Assembly: GCA_020025755.1 (NCBI GenBank)
Contig: JAHHRO010000018.1
Coordinates: forward strand, 1-43,716
Direction of reading: 5' to 3'
DNA: 43,716 nucleotides
Origin: Butyricicoccus sp.
GTDB lineage: Bacteria; Bacillota; Clostridia; Oscillospirales; Butyricicoccaceae
The notes beneath the pieces were generated by a model. It was not told the DNA's origin. It ran no database searches and was given only the letters and a program-made list of their open reading frames with translations. Below, piece by piece: positions 32,942 to 41,401 of the stretch (the first letter of the stretch is position 1; each line of letters opens with the position of its first letter). Position numbers and translations under genes: made by a program.

Positions 32942-33805
32942 TTATGCACGGTGGTAGTCGCGGTGTACGACCGTCAGATTCTTATTCCCCTGCTCGCGCA
33001 GATGTGCCGCCAGTGCCTCGGTGATGGCAACCGAGCGATGCTTGCCCCCCGTGCATCCAATACATACAACCACTGAGGTCTTGCCCTCTGAGATATAGCG
33101 TGGGATCAGAAAATCCATCAGTGCATTAAGATGCTTCATGAGTGCATCTGCCGTACCGCCCTGAAATACATAGTCGCGCACCTCAGGCTCTGTACCGTTA
33201 TGCTCGCGTAAGCTGATCTCATAATAGGGATTGGGCAGAAAACGTACATCGAATACCAGATCGGCTTCGGTCGGAATGCCATGCTTGAAGCCAAAGGATT
33301 CTACTATGATCTCAAATAAACGGTTTGGGTCTGAACCTGTAAACAGGCGTACCAGATGCTCTCGCAGGGTGGCAGCGGTGAGTTTTGTGGTATTGACCAC
33401 ATAATCTGCCTTGCCGCGCACTCCCTCCAGCATTTCGCGCTCCCGATCGATCGCCTCCGCAAGACTCAGTCCCTCATTCATGAGCGGATGCTTGCGGCGT
33501 GTCTCCTTATAGCGATTGATGAGTGTCTGTGTTGCCGTATCCAAAAACAGGATACGATAGTCGCAACCCATCGTGCGGATGCTGTCCAGCGAGGAAAACA
33601 GCGTCTGGAAGCTGCCTCCGGCGCGTACATCGGTCACCAGCGCGACTTTATCATATTGCTCGGTCGCTGCCAGACAGACCTCTGCAAACTTCGGGATCAG
33701 CGGAATGGGCAGATTATCCACACAATAATATCCAAGATCCTCCAAGACAGCAACCGCACGGCTTTTGCCTGCACCAGACATGCCAGTTACAATGAGAAAA
33801 TGCAT
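32942..33805 (-). CDS. rapZ: RNase adapter RapZ / YvcJ-family nucleotide-binding protein
   Basis: 287-aa P-loop protein. In Escherichia coli RapZ guides RNase E to a small RNA of cell-wall precursor control; in Bacillus YvcJ binds nucleotides and affects competence. Walker A is VTGMSGAGKSRAV (7-19). Walker B-like and guanine-contact segments follow (YRILFLDTATQTLINRYKETRRKHPL). The C-terminal domain ends in CIGCTGGKHRSVAITEALAAHL, the conserved RapZ signature. It lies between murB and whiA, consistent with a link to cell-wall synthesis. Confidence 0.94.
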   Translation of the reverse strand: MHFLIVTGMSGAGKSRAVAVLEDLGYYCVDNLPIPLIPKFAEVCLAATEQYDKVALVTDVRAGGSFQTLFSSLDSIRTMGCDYRILFLDTATQTLINRYKETRRKHPLMNEGLSLAEAIDREREMLEGVRGKADYVVNTTKLTAATLREHLVRLFTGSDPNRLFEIIVESFGFKHGIPTEADLVFDVRFLPNPYYEISLREHNGTEPEVRDYVFQGGTADALMKHLNALMDFLIPRYISEGKTSVVVCIGCTGGKHRSVAITEALAAHLREQGNKNLTVVHRDYHRA

Positions 33806-33843
33806 GATACTTCCCCCTTATCCATAAACAATCAAAGCAATCA

Positions 33844-34743
33844 TCACAGCAAACGCACCTCACAATGAAGTGCGACGCCAAAATTTTTCAAAACAGTCTC
33901 CTGCACATGGGCGATCAGTGCCTGCATATCTGCACAGGTCGCGCCGCCGCGATTGATCAAAAAGCCTGCATGTTTTTCCGAAACCTGTGCACCGCCTATG
34001 GTATAGCCCATGAGTCCGCTGTCCTGAATCAGCTTTCCGGCAAAATATCCGACAGGACGTTTGAAGGTCGAGCCGGCAGACGGAAATTCCAGCGGCTGCT
34101 TTTCGCGCCGTCTCTGCGCATAATCCTGCATTTTTGCACGGATCTCCTCCGGATCTCCCTGCCTTAGGCGCATTTCCGAGGACAGGATCACCCAATCCGG
34201 ATGCGTCTTGAAGATGCTCTCGCGGTATCCAAACTGGTGTTCCGCACCATGGGCGGTGCAGATCGTGCCATTCTCGTCGAGATACTTGGTTTGGATGACG
34301 ATATCTTCCATTTGTCCGTCGTATGCGCCTGCATTCATAAATACTGCACCGCCCAATGTACCGGGGATCCCTGCCGCATATTCCGCGCCGCACAGTTCAT
34401 GGCGCAGAGCGGTCGATGCTATGGAAAACAGAGACGCACCTGCCTCTGCCGTAATGACATCGCCGCTGACACGGATCTCATGCATTTCTGCGGTGCACAG
34501 CACCACGCCGCGTACCCCTTCATCGTGCACCAGCAGATTCGATCCTCTGCCGATGACATAAAGCGGCGTTCCGCTTTTGCGGATAACGGGCACGATCTCG
34601 TCCAGCGGTGCACCTGAGGCGCAATCCAAAAACAGATCCGCAGGTCCGCCGATCCGAAACGTTGTATGATGGGACATGGGTTCCTGTTCGCGAATTCGGA
34701 TATATGATTCATAAGGCTTCAAAGCATCAATCAACGTGTGCAT
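33844..34743 (-). CDS. murB: UDP-N-acetylenolpyruvoylglucosamine reductase MurB
   Basis: FAD-dependent reductase that makes UDP-N-acetylmuramate for peptidoglycan. 299 aa, type II form. HTTFRIGGPADLFL and VIGRGSNLLVHDEGVRG bind FAD; YAAGIPGTLGGAVFMNAGAY is the central motif. The catalytic serine lies in FPSAGSTFKRP and the acidic residue in CEVRLL at the C-terminus. AAAGGAGGCTCTTC precedes the ATG. It heads the operon with rapZ, whiA and dnaE. Confidence 0.97.
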   Translation of the reverse strand: MHTLIDALKPYESYIRIREQEPMSHHTTFRIGGPADLFLDCASGAPLDEIVPVIRKSGTPLYVIGRGSNLLVHDEGVRGVVLCTAEMHEIRVSGDVITAEAGASLFSIASTALRHELCGAEYAAGIPGTLGGAVFMNAGAYDGQMEDIVIQTKYLDENGTICTAHGAEHQFGYRESIFKTHPDWVILSSEMRLRQGDPEEIRAKMQDYAQRRREKQPLEFPSAGSTFKRPVGYFAGKLIQDSGLMGYTIGGAQVSEKHAGFLINRGGATCADMQALIAHVQETVLKNFGVALHCEVRLL

Positions 34744-34779
34744 GAAGAGCCTCCTTTTTTAATTTGATAGATATAGTAT

Positions 34780-34808
34780 ATTATAAACCAAAGCCGTTCT
34801 ATGCGCAA
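34780..34808 (-). promoter_or_regulatory. Promoter of the murB operon
   Basis: TTGCGC (34803-34808) and TATAAT (34780-34785) on the minus strand with a 17-base spacer, about 40 bases before the murB start. Confidence 0.75.
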
Positions 34809-34894
34809 GAAAGCGGAACTTTGTTTTCATGAAAATCAGTTTTCAGAAAGATGATCTGCTCGCAGAGGATAGGAAGCAGTTGTAAATCTTATAT

Positions 34895-35861
34895 TTACGG
34901 AAAATCCGTAAGAGTTTCATTTCAGCAAAAAAGTTTACTCTGGCAAGCAGCGAAGCGTGGTTTGGGGAATCCGTAGTGATTTTCATTCCAGCAAAAAAAT
35001 TTGCTTTGAGAAGCAGGGAAACATGTCGCGCTGGCGGTTGAAATTTATGTTCGCACATACTGCGGAGAATTGGAAAATCCGTAGGGTTTTCATTTCCGCT
35101 AAATGATTTGCTTGGAAGCAAAGAGTAACGTGTCGCGCCGGCGACGGCGGCATAAGGACTATAACCTTGCGGTTCTTGTCCTTATGAATCCAACACTCCC
35201 TCTCCATCAGATAAACATTGTGCCGCCGTAAGGGTGTGAAAGTATGAGCTCCGCCACAGGCGGGATTTCTGAGATCGGATTGTTTTCGCTCCCTGCCCCA
35301 AGGGTGGGAATGTATGACCTCCGCACAGCGGACGCGTGCAGCCTTTTGAAAAAATGCGGTACAGACTTTTCCAGCCCCTCCATGAATGCTCGCGCGAACG
35401 TCCCTATCTCCCAAATCAGCAGTGATGGACGTTCGAGCACAGTATGCCAGCACAAAGAGTCCGCAGCATTGGAACGATTTTTACCATGATAGGAAAAATC
35501 AGCTCCAAAAGAGGCGGTACGATTCCGCCTGTGGCGGAGTTCATACTTTACGACCCTTGGGGCATTGCCATTGTTCACCGGATGGAAGGGAAGGGCGGGA
35601 TTCATAAGGGACTTACTGGAAAACACCCCAGTGGGGTGTTTTCCAGTAAGTCTGTGTAATGTATTCCCAGCCAATAGAGCAATCAGCCCCGTAAGGTGTC
35701 CAGCCCTTATGCCGCCGTCGCCGGTGCGACACGTTTCTCTGCTTCTCGAAACAAATCATTTAGCAGAAATGAAAACCCTACGGATTCCCCAAACCACATT
35801 TCCCTTCGCTTCCCAAAGCAAACCTATTGAGAGAAAATGAAACCCACAATGGATTTCAAGA
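34895..35861. repeat. Nested direct and inverted repeat island
   Basis: About 1 kb without a supported gene. A unit of roughly 70-80 bases, beginning ATCCGTAGGGTTTTCATTTC and containing a GAAACGTGTCGCGCCGGCGACGGCGGCATAAGG-like end, occurs as three direct copies (about 34904, 34970, 35077) and two inverted copies (35705-35785 and 35786-35861). Inside them, 35178-35267 and 35521-35612 form a second imperfect inverted pair (shared CTCCGCCACAGGCGG and TTATGAATCC). A third CTCCGC copy lies near 35310-35335. GAACGTCC/GGACGTTC (about 35396-35430) marks the centre. Minus-strand frames in it code only repeated peptides (such as SPARHVSLLLKAN) and are not taken as genes. Confidence 0.8.
35610..35652. 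repeat. Perfect 20-bp hairpin
   Basis: Two perfectly complementary 20-base arms (35610-35629 and 35633-35652), beginning GACTTACTGGAAAACACCCC and separated by AGT. It lies between CATAAGGG (35603-35610) and CCCTTATG (35704-35711), in the right arm of the repeat island. The left arm has a much shorter hairpin at the matching place (35151-35186). Confidence 0.9.
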
Positions 35862-35970
35862 AAACCTCCCTCTTCCTCGCAGTTCATAACTTGGCTGAAC
35901 ACCCCCAACAGCGCAAAATGCATCACCTGTCAAAACCAGCTCCCGCGCTTGACTTTTTTCCATGCCGTTC

Positions 35971-36004
35971 AAAAAGTCCCACAACGCCAAGCGTCGTGGG
36001 ACTT
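35971..36004 (-). terminator. Terminator of the gpsA operon
   Basis: AAGTCCCAC and GTGGGACTT plus an inner ACGC/GCGT stem, followed on the minus strand by TTTTT, 24 bases after the gpsA stop. Confidence 0.85.
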
Positions 36005-36027
36005 CCCTGCAACTTATATGATATCGC

Positions 36028-37044
36028 TTATGAGAACCAGATGCTCTCGCTTTCTCGCTCATCCTTCTTGGAACGGCACATAAGTGCCTGCACGGCTTCG
36101 CGCACATTTCCATTTTCATAAAGCACCTGATAGAGATGCTCGGTGATCGGCATGGAAATTCCTGTTTTCTTTGCCAGATGATAGCCTGCATCGGTCGCAT
36201 AATAGCCTTCTACAACAGCACCAATCTCCTGTAGTGCCTGCTGCACCTCCACGCCCTTGCCGATCAGGATTCCGGCACGGCGGTTGCGAGAGTGCATCGA
36301 GGTACAGGTCACGATCAAGTCACCCATGCCGGACAGCCCTGCAAAGGTCTCCTGATGCGCCCCCAGCGCAATGCCGAGGCGTGCGATCTCGGTCAGACCG
36401 CGTGTCATGAGGGCTGCCTTGGAGTTATCCCCCAAGCCCATGCCGTCACAGATACCGGCTGCCAGCGCAATGATGTTCTTGAATGCGCCGCCCAATTCTG
36501 CGCCGATCACATCGGACGAGGTATACACGCGGAACACTTCGTTCATAAATGCATCCTGACAGAGTTCTGCCGCCGTGCGGTTTTCCGAAGCTGCCACGAT
36601 CGCAGTCGGAATTCCGCGTGCGACTTCCTCAGCATGGGTCGGTCCAGTCAGGACGACTACAGGGTTCCTGCCTGCAAAACACTGCGCGATGGTCTCAGAA
36701 AATCTGCAATACCCATGTGCTGCATCCAGTCCCTTGCCCACATTGACAATAGGAACGCCCGCTTTCACAACATCCGCCACCTTACACGCCGTCTCTGCAA
36801 CGGCAAAGCTGGGCACAGCCAGAACTACAAGCTCAGCCTCCTTTGCACAGGCGAGATCTGTGGTCAGTGTGATGCTTTCCGGAATCTTGACTTCCGGCAG
36901 CAGCTTTTCATTCATACGCGTATTTTGCAGCAGCGCACATTCCTCCTGCAAATGCGTCCAAGTGGTCACTTCATGCCCATTGTGATGAAGCAGGATGGAC
37001 AGGGCAATGCCCCAGCTTCCTGCACCATAAACCGTAATCTTCAA
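36028..37044 (-). CDS. gpsA: Glycerol-3-phosphate dehydrogenase GpsA
   Basis: NAD(P)H-dependent reduction of dihydroxyacetone phosphate to sn-glycerol-3-phosphate, the backbone of phospholipids. 338 aa. The Rossmann motif is VYGAGSWGIALSILLHHNG (5-23). VLTGPTHAEEVARGIPTAIV and the catalytic lysine region GAFKNIIALAAGICDGMGLGDNSKAAL are intact, as is LSGMGDLIVTC. The start is TTG (37044), which overlaps the plsY stop as TTGA, with AGAGGAG upstream. It is followed by a hairpin terminator. The neighbour plsY uses its product. Confidence 0.95.
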   Translation of the reverse strand: MKITVYGAGSWGIALSILLHHNGHEVTTWTHLQEECALLQNTRMNEKLLPEVKIPESITLTTDLACAKEAELVVLAVPSFAVAETACKVADVVKAGVPIVNVGKGLDAAHGYCRFSETIAQCFAGRNPVVVLTGPTHAEEVARGIPTAIVAASENRTAAELCQDAFMNEVFRVYTSSDVIGAELGGAFKNIIALAAGICDGMGLGDNSKAALMTRGLTEIARLGIALGAHQETFAGLSGMGDLIVTCTSMHSRNRRAGILIGKGVEVQQALQEIGAVVEGYYATDAGYHLAKKTGISMPITEHLYQVLYENGNVREAVQALMCRSKKDERESESIWFS

Positions 37045-37703
37045 TGTGAATCGTTCTCCTCTCCCTTGGAAATCACAGGCTTTGCATGAAAGCTGAACTT
37101 ATTTTCCGTTCCCGTCAAAATCCGCTTGATATTGGTGCGATGCAGATAGATGACCGCGAGAGCCAAACCGCCAATGACCGCTGTATACAGGGTATTGTGA
37201 TAGAAATACTGCATCGCAAAGGGCACACTGAGCGCACCCACGATCGAACCAAGCGAGATCCAGCGCGTGATCGCAACCATCAGCACAAACAAGCCGAATG
37301 CGATCGCAAACAGCCGCCAGTCAAACAAGAGCAGCGTCATCGCACCGACCAGAACGCCCTTGCCGCCGCGAAATCCAAAATACACCGGATATACATGTCC
37401 AACAATAACAAACACACCTGCCAGCAGCTTTCCGCCGGGACCTAACAGCAGACCGCCGATGGTAAGTGCCACGGCCGCCTTTCCCATATCTCCCAGCAGC
37501 ACAAGCAGTGTTTTCTTTGCGCCCATCGTGCGGTATGCATTCGTTAGCCCTGCATTGCCGCTGCCGTAAGAGCGGATATCCTTCCCCAGCGTCAGCTTGC
37601 AGACAATGATCGCAAAGCTGAGCGATCCCAACAGATAGGCACAGACCATCGTGACCACAGCACAGCCTGCCGTGCCCAAGGTCTCCGCGATGGATCGGAT
37701 CAT
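37041..37703 (-). CDS. plsY: Acyl-phosphate:glycerol-3-phosphate acyltransferase PlsY
   Basis: Membrane enzyme that acylates glycerol-3-phosphate using acyl-phosphate, the first step in making phosphatidic acid. About 220 aa with five hydrophobic segments. The three conserved motifs are visible: GSLSFAIIV near the first helix with the following GSGNAGLTNAYRTMG, and FGFRGGKGVLVG. The ATG at 37703 is chosen because AGGGGG lies about 11 bases before it; the GTG at 37712 is too close. It forms a glycerophospholipid unit with gpsA and follows der. Confidence 0.95.
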   Translation of the reverse strand: MIRSIAETLGTAGCAVVTMVCAYLLGSLSFAIIVCKLTLGKDIRSYGSGNAGLTNAYRTMGAKKTLLVLLGDMGKAAVALTIGGLLLGPGGKLLAGVFVIVGHVYPVYFGFRGGKGVLVGAMTLLLFDWRLFAIAFGLFVLMVAITRWISLGSIVGALSVPFAMQYFYHNTLYTAVIGGLALAVIYLHRTNIKRILTGTENKFSFHAKPVISKGEENDSH

Positions 37704-37726
37704 TATAATCACATCCCCCTGCTTTT

Positions 37727-39052
37727 TTATTCCTTGTCGCCGCGCTCGCGCACGATCATGCGTACCGGCGTCCCCGTCAGATCGAACACCTCACGGATCT
37801 GGTTTTCCAGATAACGCTGATAGGAGAAATGGAACAAACGCGAATCGTTGCAGAAGCAGACAAAGGTTGGCGGACAGGTGGTCGCCTGCGTCATATAGTA
37901 GATCTTCAGGCGGCGGCCCTTATCCGTCGGCGGCTGCACGCGTGCAGTCGCCTCTGCAAGGATCGAGTTGAGCTGACCGGTCGGGATACGCTTATGGTTC
38001 TGCTCATATACATTGCGAATGGTATCATAGATCTTTTCCACACGCTGTCCGGTCTTTGCGGAGATGAACAGGACAGGGGCATACGGCATATACGCAAGGC
38101 CCTCGCGCACGCGCAGGGTATATTCCTTCATGGTGTTGCCGTCCTTTTCCACAAGATCCCACTTGTTGACGATGATGACACACGCCTTGCCTGCATTGTG
38201 CGCCTCACCTGCAACCTTGGTATCCTGCTCGGTCACGCCCTCGGTCGCATCGATCATAATAACGCAGACATCGGCGCGTTCCACCGCCATCAGAGAACGC
38301 ATGACGGAGAACTTTTCGATCTTCTCCTCGACCTTGGACTTACGGCGGATACCGGCAGTATCAATAAAGGTAAACTTGCCGTGCGCATTGTCCAGTTTAG
38401 CATCTACGCTGTCACGGGTCGTGCCCGCAACATTGGATACGATCACGCGTTCTTCACCCAATACCTGATTGAGCAGAGAGGACTTTCCAACATTCGGCTT
38501 GCCGATGAGTGCAACACGGATACGGTCCGCATCCTCATCCTCGCCGTCCTCTGGCGGAAAGTACTGATAAACCTCATCAAGCAGATCGCCTGTGCCATAG
38601 CCGTGAAGGGCAGAAATGCCGAACGGCTCACCCAAACCAAGGTTATAGAACTCATAGAATTCCGGATCAGGCTGACCGGGCTTATCGCACTTGTTGACAG
38701 CCAGCACGATCGGTTTGCCGCTGCGCTGGAGCATCGCCGCAACATCCATATCGGATGCGGTCACACCGGTGCGCAGGTCAGTGATAAAGATAATCACATC
38801 TGCATGGTGGATCGCAGCCTCTGCCTGATAGCGCATGAACTTCAAGATCTCATTGTCATTGCGCGGCTCGATACCACCGGTATCAATGATCGAAAAGACA
38901 CGACCGCGCCAATCGCATTCGGCATACAGGCGGTCACGGGTGACCCCCGGCGTATCCTCCACGATCGAAAGCCGCTTTCCAGCCAAACGGTTGAACAGCT
39001 GTGACTTTCCCACATTCGGTCTGCCAACGATTGCAACAGTTGGTTTAGACAT
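37727..39052 (-). CDS. der: Ribosome biogenesis GTPase Der (EngA)
   Basis: Essential double-GTPase required for 50S subunit maturation. 441 aa. First G domain: GRPNVGKSQLFNRL (G1), DTGG (G3), NKCD (G4). Second: GKPNVGKSSLLNQ, DTAG and NKWD. A KH-like domain ends the protein, with MTQATTCPPTFVCFCND and the final TPVRMIVRERG. The ATG follows GAAGGAGGCG. plsY starts 23 bases past its stop, so the two may share a transcript. Confidence 0.97.
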   Translation of the reverse strand: MSKPTVAIVGRPNVGKSQLFNRLAGKRLSIVEDTPGVTRDRLYAECDWRGRVFSIIDTGGIEPRNDNEILKFMRYQAEAAIHHADVIIFITDLRTGVTASDMDVAAMLQRSGKPIVLAVNKCDKPGQPDPEFYEFYNLGLGEPFGISALHGYGTGDLLDEVYQYFPPEDGEDEDADRIRVALIGKPNVGKSSLLNQVLGEERVIVSNVAGTTRDSVDAKLDNAHGKFTFIDTAGIRRKSKVEEKIEKFSVMRSLMAVERADVCVIMIDATEGVTEQDTKVAGEAHNAGKACVIIVNKWDLVEKDGNTMKEYTLRVREGLAYMPYAPVLFISAKTGQRVEKIYDTIRNVYEQNHKRIPTGQLNSILAEATARVQPPTDKGRRLKIYYMTQATTCPPTFVCFCNDSRLFHFSYQRYLENQIREVFDLTGTPVRMIVRERGDKE

Positions 39053-39094
39053 AGCAATTCGCCTCCTTCAAAACAGGGTTATTTATATATTGTC

Positions 39095-40408
39095 CTAAAA
39101 TGATCCATCTTCTTCAAAGATTTTCGCGAGCAGGTCTCCACCGTCGATCTCAACCGGTACGACCGGAACGCCCAGCTTGGCAGAGACATCTGCGAGCGTC
39201 AAATCATCAAGGAATACATCGCCGCCATCGCGCAGCATATTTGCAGAGACCAGAACACGCTCTCCAAGCTCCTTGCCAGAAAGCTGCTCTACAAGGTCAC
39301 GCGCCGTGATGAGTCCGGCAACCGTAACACCGGTCCCAAAAAAAACGTTATTGATCGCATATACCTTTCCAGATAAATTATCGCACACCTTGCGTGCTTC
39401 GTCAATCAGTGTCTCTATAGTAGCGACTGCTGCCTGACCGGTCGCAATGCAGAACGGACGCGAGCGTTTTCCTGCATAATCTGGCAGGGCAAGACGGAAT
39501 TCCTCTGCAAACAGCGGCAGCATGCCAATGCCATTTTCAAACTGCGTGAAATCTTCATAGTAATCTGCCTGCGGCAGCGGTCTGCCTGCCTTAAGGTATA
39601 CCTCGTCGCCGCACCACGCCAGCCGTGTGCCGTGCTTCTGCATGCACTTCTCCGCAAATTCCTCGACGATATCCAGCATATTCTCTGCGCCCTCTCTGGT
39701 GGTTGGCTTGAGCGGATACAGACCTTCTCTATGCCGTGTCATACCAAACGGAACGACCGAAATGGAAGTCACCGCCGGATATAAAGCCTCCAGATCATTG
39801 AGGGAACGGCGCAGTTCGTCGCCGTCGTTCATGCCCTCACAGATGACCAGCTGGCAGTTCATGGATATGCCACCCTCTGCAAAACGCGGCAGCAGCTTGA
39901 GAGATTCGCCTGCTTTTGGGTTTTGCAGCATTTTGATGCGCAGCTCAGGATTTGTTGTCTGTACGGAAATATTGATCGGAGAAATATGCATACGCAGCAC
40001 GCGCTGGACATCTTCCTCCGAGAGATTGGTCATAGTGATATAGTTGCCGAGCAGGAACGACATCCGCGCGTCATCGTCCTTGACATAGAGCGTTTCCCGC
40101 ATCCCCTTCGGCATTTGGTCGATAAAACAAAATACACACTTATTGGAGCAACGTTTCATCTTATCCATGAGATAGTGTTCAAAATTGAGCCCCAGTGGTT
40201 CGCCCTCTCGCTTCCGAATGACGACCGTGCGCTTTTCGCCTGCTTCAGACAGGAGCTCCAAAGACAATTGTGCATCATATCCATAGAATTTATAATCAAG
40301 CACATCGCGTACTGCTGCGCCATCGATCATCAGCAGTGTTTCTCCTGCAACAATGCCGGCACGCTCTGCCGGAGACCCCGAATCAACTGAAGTAATTTTC
40401 GATGCCAT
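39095..40408 (-). CDS. PDZ / radical SAM / DUF512 protein
   Basis: A 437-aa protein of unknown function that is widespread in clostridia and often found next to der. An N-terminal PDZ-like domain (about 1-75) reads DSGSPAERAGIVAGETLLMIDG. A radical SAM-like cluster follows in CSNKCVFCFIDQMPKGMRE, with the typical CxxxCxxC spacing. The C-terminal DUF512 domain contains VVPFGMTRHREGLYPLKP and the late VYAINNVFFGTGVTVAGLI. The start at 40408 has AAGGGAAAACGAT before it; a longer in-frame reading runs across the rpmF terminator and is rejected. The upstream gap holds that terminator and no clear promoter, so expression may rely on read-through. Confidence 0.88.
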   Translation of the reverse strand: MASKITSVDSGSPAERAGIVAGETLLMIDGAAVRDVLDYKFYGYDAQLSLELLSEAGEKRTVVIRKREGEPLGLNFEHYLMDKMKRCSNKCVFCFIDQMPKGMRETLYVKDDDARMSFLLGNYITMTNLSEEDVQRVLRMHISPINISVQTTNPELRIKMLQNPKAGESLKLLPRFAEGGISMNCQLVICEGMNDGDELRRSLNDLEALYPAVTSISVVPFGMTRHREGLYPLKPTTREGAENMLDIVEEFAEKCMQKHGTRLAWCGDEVYLKAGRPLPQADYYEDFTQFENGIGMLPLFAEEFRLALPDYAGKRSRPFCIATGQAAVATIETLIDEARKVCDNLSGKVYAINNVFFGTGVTVAGLITARDLVEQLSGKELGERVLVSANMLRDGGDVFLDDLTLADVSAKLGVPVVPVEIDGGDLLAKIFEEDGSF

Positions 40409-40429
40409 ATCGTTTTCCCTTCTCTTGGC

Positions 40430-40460
40430 AAAAAAATAGAGAAAGCGTCTGCTTTCCCTA
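40430..40460 (-). terminator. Terminator after rpmF
   Basis: TAGGGAAAGC and GCTTTCTCTA form a ten-base stem with loop AGAC, followed by seven T on the minus strand, about 20 bases after rpmF. Confidence 0.85.
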
Positions 40461-40478
40461 CTTTTTTCTTCATTTTGC

Positions 40479-40661
40479 TTACGCTTCGGTCTGAACGACC
40501 TCACGGCCATTGTAATGACCGCAAGCCTTGCACATTCTGTGGGAGAGCTTGAACTCACCGCACTTCGGGCACTTTGTCATGCCAGGAAGCGAGAGCTTCC
40601 AGTGGGAGTTACGTCTCTTATCACGTCTAGCTTTAGACGTCTTTCTCTTAGGTACTGCCAT
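40479..40661 (-). CDS. rpmF: Ribosomal protein L32
   Basis: Large-subunit ribosomal protein of 60 aa. It starts MAVPKRKTSKARRDKRRNSH and keeps the zinc-binding cysteines (CPKCGEF and CKACGHYNG), so it is the Zn-dependent form. GGAGGTGTTACCAC precedes the ATG. It follows yceD, the common bacterial arrangement. Confidence 0.97.
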   Translation of the reverse strand: MAVPKRKTSKARRDKRRNSHWKLSLPGMTKCPKCGEFKLSHRMCKACGHYNGREVVQTEA

Positions 40662-40734
40662 GTGGTAACACCTCCTACTTTATGTTCTAAGATTTTGAAA
40701 ACCGTACTACCGTCCGCATACTGCGAACGCTGAC

Positions 40735-41250
40735 TCAGTCCTGCCGGCCCTCATTACCTTCGAGCAGCTTGGCCAGAACCGACATACGCGGATCGACCTG
40801 CTTTGACTCACACGAGCACACGGACTCGTTGCGATCACAGCCGCAGGAGGGACAAAGTCCTTTGCAGTCTTCCCTGCATAGATAAGTCATGTCCACCTGC
40901 AAAATCAGTGTGGGGATCAATATATCCTCCAACTCGATCTCATTGTTTTCGATCGGGAAAACATCTTCTTCCTCCTCTGCGTTCTCATCGCGCGAAAGCA
41001 CGACATCAACCGATGCAGAGAGCGGAATTTCCAGATCTTTTAAGCATCTGGCACAACAGGTATGATACGTTGTTTGAACCTGACCGGTCAAGCGAAGGAT
41101 TCCAAGATGGTTCACGATCTCACCAGAATAGGTGACAGGATCTTGGAACGGGCGTGCGCCATACAATTCCTCTGCCGACAAATCGACTGTGCCGGAGAAA
41201 GGGATCGTATCTCCATGGACACCGATCAGTTTTCTTAAATCAATCTTCAT
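40735..41250 (-). CDS. yceD: YceD/DUF177 family protein
   Basis: A 171-aa protein of the YceD (DUF177) family, linked to 23S rRNA accumulation and nearly always placed before rpmF. The N-terminus MKIDLRKLIGVHGDTIPFSG and the CCARCLKDLEIPLSASVDVVLSRD segment are typical. An acidic linker (ENAEEEEDVFP) follows, then a second cysteine-rich stretch, YLCREDCKGLCPSCGCDRN, which suggests zinc binding. A consensus promoter lies just upstream. Confidence 0.93.
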   Translation of the reverse strand: MKIDLRKLIGVHGDTIPFSGTVDLSAEELYGARPFQDPVTYSGEIVNHLGILRLTGQVQTTYHTCCARCLKDLEIPLSASVDVVLSRDENAEEEEDVFPIENNEIELEDILIPTLILQVDMTYLCREDCKGLCPSCGCDRNESVCSCESKQVDPRMSVLAKLLEGNEGRQD

Positions 41251-41275
41251 GACTACCTCACATGGTACATTAGAT

Positions 41276-41305
41276 ATTATACTATAAATACTTCCTGCTT
41301 GTCAA
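41276..41305 (-). promoter_or_regulatory. Promoter of yceD-rpmF
   Basis: TTGACA (41300-41305) and TATAAT (41276-41281) on the minus strand, 18 bases apart; both hexamers are perfect. Confidence 0.88.
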
Positions 41306-41401
41306 CTATATTGTGCAAAAAATGTGTGTTTTCTTTTTGAGAAGAATCGTTTATACTATAAGAAACATAAAAACGAAAGCATACCGGAGGCGATTTTTCT
41401 C

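Noticed and set aside
34843..35674. Minus-strand open frames in the repeat island
   Set aside because: They code the same peptides repeatedly because of DNA repeats, and lack binding sites and families.
34895..35861. CRISPR array
   Set aside because: The repeat units are long, imperfect and partly inverted, with no regular unique spacers and no cas genes.
34895..35861. Insertion sequence with transposase
   Set aside because: No transposase-like frame or domain is present within or beside the inverted repeats.
37829..39004. Long plus-strand open frame opposite der
   Set aside because: It mirrors the der coding frame; der is complete with both GTPase domains.
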